NCBI RefSeq assembly: GCF_001039355.2
Contig: NW_019775559.1
Location: 121,963 to 142,247, forward strand
Source: Lingula anatina
Lineage: Eukaryota; Brachiopoda; Lingulata; Lingulida; Lingulidae
Direction of reading: 5' to 3'
DNA length: 20,285 nt
Below the pieces are notes generated by a model. That model did no database searches. It was given only the letters and a program-made list of their open reading frames with translations, and was not told the origin of the DNA. Shown in pieces: positions 10,456 through 19,793 of the stretch (position 1 is its first letter; each line of letters begins with the position of its first letter). The translations under genes were made by a program, and so were the position numbers.

Positions 10456-11179
10456 GCTAGGATAGGATATTACATCTTTATAGTAGATCTTCATAGCTGC
10501 ATCATTATAATAACTTTATTACCCAATGACATAGCTGGCCTTAGCATGTGCACCCAATACCAAAACAGCATGTGTAACTTATTGGCAGAAAATTTCTACA
10601 GTTGAATAATTTTATAAAATGATTAATTCTTTGATTAAAAAAAATAAATAGATAATTAATAAATTAAGGCCTTATAGTGGACATGGTTACATAAATTGGA
10701 CTCTTAGTATAATGACTATTTTTATATTAAGTCCTGTTTTTTATTTAAGCATAAGTGATGGGCTTTTGTACATTTGGGGCACATACAACTGTTAAATTTG
10801 CAAGGTACCACAAGAAAGCACTAGTTCGTATTCAGTGTCGAACACTAGGGAATCTGTCACGCTCCTATCTGAGCGGTTCACTGGCCCAAGACGTGATTCG
10901 CGTGGAAACAATGCGTATCGCAAAGATAACATGAAAGAAGTTATTTACAGACATCCATGCTTCAGATACCACTAGTGGCCACAAGGATATAATTTGCTCG
11001 TGATAAGCTCGTCCAAATATTGTATAGAGGTATGTTCACACAATACAGCAACCAATGAGGATATAATACAGTTAATGGAAATATATTTTGAACATTAATT
11101 GTATGAAAACCTGTGAAACCGTACGGGAATTGTCTCTCTGAAGAAAAGTGTAAAAAATTCTCACATCAGAACAACTTCT
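10456..11179. other. Upstream flank of the Kunitz gene
   Basis: AT-rich sequence without a recognisable coding exon. Regulatory elements may sit here, but no specific site can be supported by eye. Confidence 0.4.
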
Positions 11180-11186
11180 TATAAAA
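11180..11186 (+). promoter_or_regulatory. TATA box of the Kunitz gene
   Basis: TATAAAA lies 120 bp before the signal-peptide ATG at 11300. A start site 25-35 bp downstream (about 11205-11215) would leave a 5' UTR of roughly 90 nt with no upstream exon needed. A TATA promoter fits a regulated, tissue-specific secreted product. Motif and spacing are seen; the transcription start is inferred. Confidence 0.5.
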
Positions 11187-11299
11187 CCAGCGCTGTGTAT
11201 GAACTAAGAATACGTGCGTCTGCGGCCAGACACAGGGAAATCGCTTTGGTATCCGTGGATGTCGATAAAATAGAAAGTTAACCAAGGCAGAATACCAGA

Positions 11300-11341
11300 A
11301 TGACCAGAAAATCTACATTAACAATACTTGCACTGGCACAA
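11300..11341 (+). CDS. Exon 1: start codon and signal-peptide core
   Basis: This 14-codon exon reads M-T-R-K and then a hydrophobic run (LTILALAQ), ending in phase 0 at the full-consensus donor GTAAGT. With the first residues of exon 2 (VLSLSS) it makes a textbook secretory signal: basic start, hydrophobic core and small residues before probable cleavage near SS-TQ. I chose this ATG because it follows the TATA box at the right distance and joins exon 2 in phase. It is too short to show up as an open frame on its own. Confidence 0.7.
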
Positions 11342-14300
11342 GTAAGTATTCCTAAATTCTGAATGTTTGGAAAAACAAGAATTTTCTCAAAAATTCACCT
11401 TTTTATATGTCGTTTGCATTAATATTCACTAAAGATATATAACTCTAGATAGGTATCATTTGAAGGCTTGTTAATGTTGTACGAATGATGCAACTCTCGA
11501 ATTTTATTGTATAAAATTTTCTGGTACAATGGCTACTTTATAAAGACTATGTTTGATATTGTCCAACAATTTGCGAGTCTGATTGATATTTTTAAAGCTA
11601 TATTTACAATAATTTGTTGCATAATTTTTGTCGACATACAAGTGTTTACTGACGTTTTCAGTGATATAATCACTTAAGTCGCTGTCACACCTCGTGTAAA
11701 GAGGTTCGTAAAACTTTAGTTTGTGCCATCGATTATACGCACAACTTTAGGGGTATGAAAATGCCCTGTTGAAATGAAGTGACAAGTGGCGTATGAATGT
11801 GTGTGTGTGTGTGTGTGTGTCCTTAATATTTTATCTCCCTCCGGGAAATGCCATCGTTTTCTGCGTACGCGAAACGTGTACGGCGCATGTTTAACGAGGC
11901 CCTTGCGTATGGGCAATTTTTTCATATGCGCTAGGTGTGATAGGACAGTACCTTTGCTTTGAAACAAAATTTATGCAACAGGTACGCTTCGCTATTGTCA
12001 CAAGAGCATCATTCGGCCTGAAGCATGGCCTTATGATAAGAACGAAATGTAGCTATTTCATATTTTTCCCCAAAGTTAGTGATCAGTATATCTAAAACGT
12101 TAGTAAATAGAATCCTGGGGAAACAAGAACAATCTTCTAGATAATGTGCATGAATGTGTAAGTATGTTTATGGTTAGCCTTTATTCTACGCTACAGGTGC
12201 TGTCTCTAAGCAGTACCCAGTGGACGTATAATACCTTCGGCCTTCGCCCCTACAACTCTGCTTACAGGCCGTACACTGGAGCATACGCAAGGAACACATG
12301 CCTGGTATATAAAATACCTTCATCTTTAAGAAGTATAAGAAAGACAGCTCTGACATAATTCGTACAGTGTTTTCTTAAATTAATCCTGACCACTATAAGA
12401 GATGTTTTAAAATTCATTTAAAATAAATAAAGAACCAATGTAATGAAGTTGGAAAAAAAAGTCATCTTCATTAACTTTTATGCACTGGTTTAGTTAATAC
12501 AATACTAAAAGTATAATCCGTGCAAATTGATGCCCATCTATAACCATATCAATGCAGCTCATCGAAACAAATTAAGGATGAAGACGGCATATTGATAAGA
12601 AGCTTATTTCAACAGCTATTCATTGCATTTCATTATTTTATTACAAAGTGGTTACGTAAGGAGATATAACGCTTAATAGATTTTCTAAAACTGATTTTTA
12701 TTCTCTTAAAACTGAAAGTCCACTATACAGACACAGGTTTAGATAGCTTAGTTTATTTGCCTCCTCTGGCATCAACAGAAATGTGTTTCAAGTTCTTGAT
12801 ATGAGCTGAATTACCAAATATGTCACAATTTACGAAAATACCACTTTAACGATACTTCTACCATAACAGAAACACTCATAGTTTGAAAATGAAGCTGGTA
12901 TTATTAAATCCTTGAGCATATTCCATCACACACAGCTTAGATCTAACGAATAAATGTAATCTTTCATGGACTGGAAATTCTTAGTTTTGGCATCTTTTTC
13001 TGAGTAAACATACTAACCTTACGTAACTATTACGCAGTGAAATAATGACATAAAATGAATAGCTGTTGAAATTAGCTTTTCACTTATATGCAGCATGTTG
13101 CTATATCTTTGTTGGTTAAGATGATAGCTACGTTCCTGCCCCCCCCCTCCCCCCACCCCGTCTTCATCCTTGAACGCATTTAAGACTAACGTTTTACTAA
13201 ACAGGACAAACGTTATAATTTACATATTTCAGACGCTGCGATGTAGGCTTGGAACAACATGTGTGGATGATGCTTTTTATGGAGCAAGATGTAGGTTACA
13301 TTGATTATAACCCATATATCTATCTATCTGTTGAATTATTTTAAATTCTATCACTTTTTATGTACAGACACATCGTGTCTTAACAAAGAGCCATCACTTG
13401 CGCCTGTCGTCGCTCTTGCATTTTCAGTGATAACACGATAAGTAGGAATCCGTTCGGCCTTTTCCCTTTAAATTTACAGAGGTGATGATAATTAATAACG
13501 TACAGTTTGCATTTGAAAATCAGCTTGATCGTTTTTCCAAAAGTAATGCTATTTTGAAATTAAATGCTAATTATCTCCCAAACCGAAGGTATTATGGGAT
13601 GTGGACATTTTGAATATGATCTCAAATTTGACACTTTGACCTATTTCAATGTCAAATGGGCCAATCCACATCTACCATTTAATTTAATCGAGCTTAAACT
13701 CGTTAAAATTTGGTGTTGATTTTGTTTTTAAGCATCATGTAAAATTGCATCGAAATTGTCAAAATTACCTTTTTGTGCATCATCATTTGCTTTTATGTCT
13801 GTATATTTTACGGCTTTGCTGCTTCTTAAGTGTTAAGTACGTAATCACTGACATTGAAAGCGTAGGAAAAGACGTAATGATTCGTTTATCCACATTTCAA
13901 TGTGTTTGGTCAATGCAAAGTGATATGTTATTTTGGTGTCAAGTGCAATCTTTTAGGCTTTAAGCTTCCAGACGTGATTGCAGACAAAAGATTTTCGACG
14001 AATTCGTGTTCTACAACAAATTTGGTCTTAGAAATACCTAGATTTGTACCACTTTTCCAAAAAGTGTATATTTGCCTTACGCCGTTTGACATTAATTTAA
14101 CAAGATTTAAACTCCTTCTATGAATTCATGAATGTGGAGATACTTAATGAACCAACAAAATTTAGCTACGAGGTACATGAATACTAAATCATGGCAGCAG
14201 TGGGATGCAGAGTTTGTATTCAGCAGCTTTTGTTTACCATGTGGTAGGTGTTAGGAGTGCGACGCCCACCAAAGGACAGTGTGAGGAAGCCACCAGCTTG

Positions 14301-17300
14301 GGGTCATGGTGCCCGCAACAGTTTGGACAGAGGTAAGGGTGATGCAAGGAAGAGTTGAGTTCTCAAGGAGAGCTGAAACACATTTTCTTTTGTCGCCGCT
14401 GTATGATTATATGATGTTATTCATAAGGACATTTTTGTCTTCGCATACTTGCACTATATACATCGGGCATTTAATGCTAATTGGAATGAGTGACATACCC
14501 TGATTAATATATTCTGCCACATTACGGCGTACATTGTTGCCAAGCTGTTATTTTTCACAACTTTGCTCTCTTCCTTGGCTTAGCACGATTAAAGCCTAGA
14601 TTACATTTGCTGTTGGTGCCTTCCGATGAAATCGTATACGTAACGGCACGAACCTTTTCAGTCTCGATGGAGTTGCCTTATGTGCGGCCTCCTTGAAGAT
14701 CGATGCGTTATCGGTACATCAGGCAAACAACCAGTCACTTCTACAATCCCTCTGAGTGACTGCTCTACACTAAAATCCAGCTAAGTGATGACATTTATTC
14801 CACACAAAAAATGTCTAATCTCTGGTCACAAAAGAAAGATGCACTGAATACACATGGCACATCTTTGAATATTTAGTAAAAATAAAAAAGTTATCTGTGA
14901 TCCGGTATTTCATAGATAATGTTGCAAAAAATGCCGGTGTGATTAGGCATACGGGCTTACAATTGAAAAATTTTGTTAAAAGTTTAAGCATGACAAAATC
15001 GCAGAGGCTACGGAGGCTGTGAATCCTCACGATTTCGTACTATTTCACCGCCTGCCTCCGCACATACGACGCACGAAAAAGGGCTTCATGGGCAGTGTAC
15101 CAGCACCGCACGGACATCGTACTCTCTGACCACAGGGTGTGCTAGTAGTCTGTTACAAAAATGTTGAATGGCACAGTGGAGTTTTGTATACTATTTTAGA
15201 AGCCCCTGATATCATCGCATGACAAATGTAATCTAGGCTTTAATAACGGAAGTTGCGATCAATTGGGGTCATGCCGATACTCCCCCGCACCGTNACCGAT
15301 ACTCCCCCGCATCATTACTCCCCCTATGCAATTTTGACGAAACTGAGGATCGAGTAACAGAGTCAACCCTCCATTTAATTATACAGGTTAGGGTCAGTCT
15401 AGGTAAGTGGATCAAAATCTTCGACCCGTTTAAGTCCAAATTTTGCGGAGAATCTCATGTACCACGCAAGTCCTTTATGCGAAATTTCGAGTTCGCACGT
15501 ATGTAAGCACGTACAGAGGATATTGAACATTTCCAATAGATTCTACGAATAATCTGCGAACAGCGAGGCCGTAAGCGTAATTTGCTCCCTTTCTAAGGAG
15601 TTTGCGATTGGTTTGCAAGTGAGACTTCCCTGGTTCAAGATGCACGCCGCAAGAAATGAAGGAGAAAGAGCCCTTTGCGTGTTGAGTACGGCGCACGCCC
15701 TCACATCTTTATAACGAACAAAATCGAAAACACGACAGGACTGCGAGTATAAAAGGCGTGCTCACGACGCATGCTCGTGTCTCTACAATTTCGTTGTGCA
15801 ACAATTTTCAAAATTTTTGAATTTTGCTCAGTTCAGATTCTAATCTAATTCAGATTCAAAAGACTAGGAAAAGAAGCTTAAAGAGCAGAAAAGAAGGTTG
15901 GAGGAAAAAGACAGAAAACGAAGCGCTTTAGCACTTCTTTTTTTATTACTTAATAATTTTACGAATTCATCGTTGCCTGAAAAAAAAAGACATAGCTGCG
16001 TTATCTTAGATTAAAAATAACTTTGCCTTAAGTTAATAAAAAAATCAAAAAATAAATAAATAAATAAATAAAAGGCCGTACAATATATATACAGTAACTA
16101 CTGAGTACAGTAGGAGAACGAAATTAATTTTGCAAAAACATTTCTCAAAAATCACAAGGAAGAGCTGTAGACCTACGCACTGTCAAGCTGCACACTAAGT
16201 CTGAGATTGACTTCGTGTAACGTTCTTTATTTTTCCCAATATATTTCGAATAAAATTAGTCAACTCTAGGTCCCAAGAGGGTGGTGCATCTTGAAAAAAA
16301 AAGCATTATAGAAAGTGTTGTAAATTATGAATGGGGTTTACAAAGCCAAGGGAATCTATGCCTTGGGGGAGTAGTGTTTTTGCGGAGTATCGGTACGCGG
16401 GAGTATCAGTGCGGGGGAGTATCGGTGCGGGGATGTAAAGAAGTGGGGGAGTATCGGTGCGGGGGAGTATCGGTGCGGGGGAGTATAGGTACGTAACCGA
16501 TCAATTGATGACTCTCTGAAGTAATATCCGGCATCGCTGCAGCAACAAATGTCTATAAATTACTGTTTGTGTGACAATTTTCTGTCCCGTGCATAGCAGT
16601 TAATGTATCAAAATTTCAAGTGTTTCTTTTATTCATAACAGTATCCATAGGCATACCCTTGCATTTTGACATTGCTTCACTTCAGGTATTACTACAACGC
16701 GGCGGCGCAGAAATGCATGGCCTTCTACTACTTGGGTTGCGGCGGTACCCGAAACAACTTTAAAACTAAAAGCGAGTGTGAATCAACCTGTTTGTCGAAA
16801 TCAACCACCGACAGTGGTTTAGGTAATCAGTTTTCTTGGTTTTGTTGTAGAAATAACAAGACATTAATCCAATATCCTACCTTATATCCCACTTGTACTA
16901 TAAAATCCCCTGTTTCATATACATGTACACCTTACGATTAAAATTACACACTGGACTTTACAACATAACTTTAACCATTCGGATAAGGCGTTTTCTACCT
17001 CGAGTCCCAGAAGGGACATCAGATTTGAGTCTTTTTACAACATTTCGTTCTGATTATGGTTCTTAATGGAGTATTAAAGGCGCCTTGTAAAAGCTATTGA
17101 ATCTGATCTAAAGATAGGCAAAATAACGTAATTAATGTTTAAGTTCTATTTGTTCAGTGAATAGATGTAATTTATGACCACTTTCTAAAGATGGTCGTTT
17201 GCTTTTAAGATGTTTGTAGGCCTACATGTTAACCCACAGGATGCACATTGATATTTTGATATTCATATTTCAGAGTGTTCGCTGCCTGCTGATAGTGGTA

Positions 17301-19758
17301 CTTGCTATGGTTATAGGACAAGGTACTATTACAACCCGGGCAGTAAACAATGCCAGTCGTTTGTTTATGGAGGCTGTGGGGGAAACGCAAACAATTTCGC
17401 CAGTCTGGCAACTTGTCAAGCTAAGTGCGTCACCAAAAGTGGTAAGGAATGCACTAATAACAATTAACATTTCATCGTATAATATCTATAATCTGACGAT
17501 ATTCATGAGGGTAAGAGGATGTAAAGAAGGGTGTACCCACGAAGTTGGGAAGGAGGCCTAGGGGGCAAACGATGGTGAGGTAGATCAGTATTTGAAGTCA
17601 ATCTTATCAACATTTATCTTTTGAATAAAGTGGAGGTGTTTTGCCATTAATTGCGAGATGACGACATGGGTGAGAGGTGGTGGTAGTCTGTGGGTACGAG
17701 AAGTATGCTGAGTATTGGAAGGGGTGGGGCAAGGGAGGTTACTGTGACTATCATCACTTCTATAGAAGTATTTGTAGTGTGTTGCTATGGGGAATAATTA
17801 GATGATTCGATGGGGGGGGGGTCGTTGATCGAGAGCAGGATAGAGGCTTAAATAGGACAGTAGATGACTGAGCACAATGGGGTTACTACTTTGCTGTGGG
17901 AGCAACAGTGAACAGTGAACACTGGCGAAATAAATAATAATCTGTTAGTCATTAATAATCATGTAAGACCCTCATTTTGTCGCGCTTTTCTGCATTCTTA
18001 CTGATAGAGGTTTTCATAAGAGCCTTGGCTCTATCCTTGTGAGACATCGAGGAAGAATATTTAAGTTATACTTTTGTAGGAATTTTAAATACACGCTGTG
18101 GCTGGTAATCGTGTTTCAGAGTGTTCGCTGCCTGCTGATCGCGGCCCTTGCTATGGATATATGACCAGGTACCGCTACAACACGGCCTCTAAGCAATGCC
18201 AGTCGTTCCTCTATGGTGGCTGTGGGGGGAACGCAAACAATTTCGTCAGCATGGCAGCTTGTCAAGCAAAGTGCGGAGTTGCACAGACCAGTGAGTTTTT
18301 GGTGCTTATGCTGTCAATTTGGAAAAAATGAGTAAAGCGTGTGAAAGGGTATGCCATTGTCTGTGGGTCATTTAACTGCCTGCCTCTCTTCGTCCATGAT
18401 ATGACCTGTGCTGTCGTACAAGAAGGATAGGTGACGATATATACATGTAGCACAGCACAGTTCTACTAAAATCTAGTCTTCTACTGACCTAAATATCCAG
18501 CTTCAGTTCTGATGTAAGATGTGAAATATAGATTGTACATTTTTGTACAAGTATTGGATACAAGTATTGCGACTAGTATTGCAACATAGTGAGCAGATTG
18601 AAAGCTACGGCAAATGTAGGCGAACTTCGTTTCCTACCCTAGCTCTAGAGTAGTCAATGCCTTTTTTTAAAAATAGGCAATATATTATATCGTATCATTC
18701 TATTCTACATTAAACATGAGTATAAGTAAACTTTGATATTTGCTTACAATCAGGATATTGAAGAAGATGCAGTTTAAAAGCTTATTTATGTTGGCTGAGT
18801 GATTAATTTGGTTTATCCTTTGGATTTTGAGTCATATAAAACTGCTTATTGTGATTTATATGCGTTACAGGGAATCAATGCTCGCTTGTTATGTAACTAT
18901 AAATCTAAAATGAGGTTTATCTTTATGTACGCATTAAACATTTTACCAGCAATAAATGCCCCTCCCCCCCTTTTCCAGATGATCCCACCAAACAATGTAT
19001 AAATGTTACAATTCAGATGCACATGATATGTGCATTTTTGTCCATAAAGTATGCACCTTGATTGTGCGACCATTTGCTATGTCTAAATTGAAAATACAAG
19101 CGTTGCCATTTTATAAAATGGCTGTCAATTGAAACAAGACCGCAGATGGACGGATGATTGATAGTGGGCTAAACGACGTTATGAGTGAACATATATGTAT
19201 ATGCAATCCCCGCGTTGTCTCTGAAACGCCGATTTTTGATCACTACTCAAACACAGTATAACAACGGGTGGAATACACGGGGTAAACTAGGCCAAAACGA
19301 ATTGGCTAATTCATAAATGCAAAGTAGCGCTGGCAATTTTTTCTCTTAGGCAAATCACTACTTTTTCATCACTTTTTTCTGAAATGGTGTAAATTTTACT
19401 TAAACAAGTTAAATCAACCCTACTGGTATTTTGTTTAGGCAATTTAAGTCAGTTAAAGTATTTGGCTAAATTAGAGAATGTAAGGTGTGGATTTGATATT
19501 CTCATCAACATACTTAATGATAGGTACTGATGTGAGCTACTTTGGCGGGAGAGGACAGTTTACCCCACTTCAGGGCAACGCTGCAGTATTTGGAATACCC
19601 CGCTGGCAGCCGACGGGGGCAGTTTCTATTGGAGGACCAATCAAATTGCAACCGGCACGGACTTGCGCAGTAAGGCTGTAATCATGCAATACAATGCAAT
19701 GGTCAGATACGCTAAACCGTATAATTGATTAGCTAAGAAATGTATCGGTGCTATTGTT

Positions 19759-19793
<35 letters not shown>

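Larger units (their letters stand above)
15266..16497. mobile_element. Non-autonomous DNA transposon with 10-bp target duplication, 1232 bp
   Basis: Both flanks carry the same 10 bp, CGATCAATTG (15256-15265 and 16498-16507). The ends are inverted repeats that contain tandem copies of GATACTCCCCCGCACC: two on the left, about five in inverted orientation on the right. The outermost 18 bp of the two ends align without gaps, though imperfectly. A 9-11 bp duplication points to the Mutator-like group, which often carries internal or captured sequence. There is no transposase. The element holds an unknown base at 15294, a TATA box at 15748 and an AAAT simple repeat at about 16048-16073. Confidence 0.75.
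14333..16685 (+). other. Intron splitting Kunitz domain 1, mostly transposon
   Basis: The intron is 2353 bp, much the largest in the gene, and interrupts the Arg codon equivalent to residue 20 of BPTI (phase 2). The two elements at 14593-15239 and 15266-16497 with their target duplications account for about 1.9 kb, so the ancestral intron would have been about 460 bp. Kunitz domains are usually on a single exon, as Kunitz 2 and 3 are here. Confidence 0.6.

Noticed and set aside
13291-13296. GTAGGT as the donor of exon 3
   Set aside because: It matches the consensus better than GTTACA, but it leaves phase 1 with a T. Joining to exon 6, 7 or 10 then makes a stop codon, while the phase-2 donor joins exon 4 in frame.
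15790-15940. A short basic reading frame downstream of the TATA box in the transposon
   Set aside because: About 35 codons without an ATG and without similarity to anything I recognise.
16281-16496. An open frame with repeated GVSVRG
   Set aside because: It is a translation of the GGGGGAGTATCGGTGC tandem repeats in the transposon end.
16666-16685. ATG at 16666 as the start of a short Kunitz protein
   Set aside because: These bases lie before the CACTTCAG acceptor; the domain would lack its first two cysteines.
17226-17561. A 111-codon open frame over exon 6
   Set aside because: It is in the wrong frame for the Kunitz domain, whose six cysteines appear only in the other frame.
18098-18119. 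ATG at 18098 (or GTG-rich upstream sequence) as the start of a single-Kunitz protein
   Set aside because: No signal peptide precedes the domain. The acceptor GTTTCAG and phase agree with the duplicated exon at 17274.
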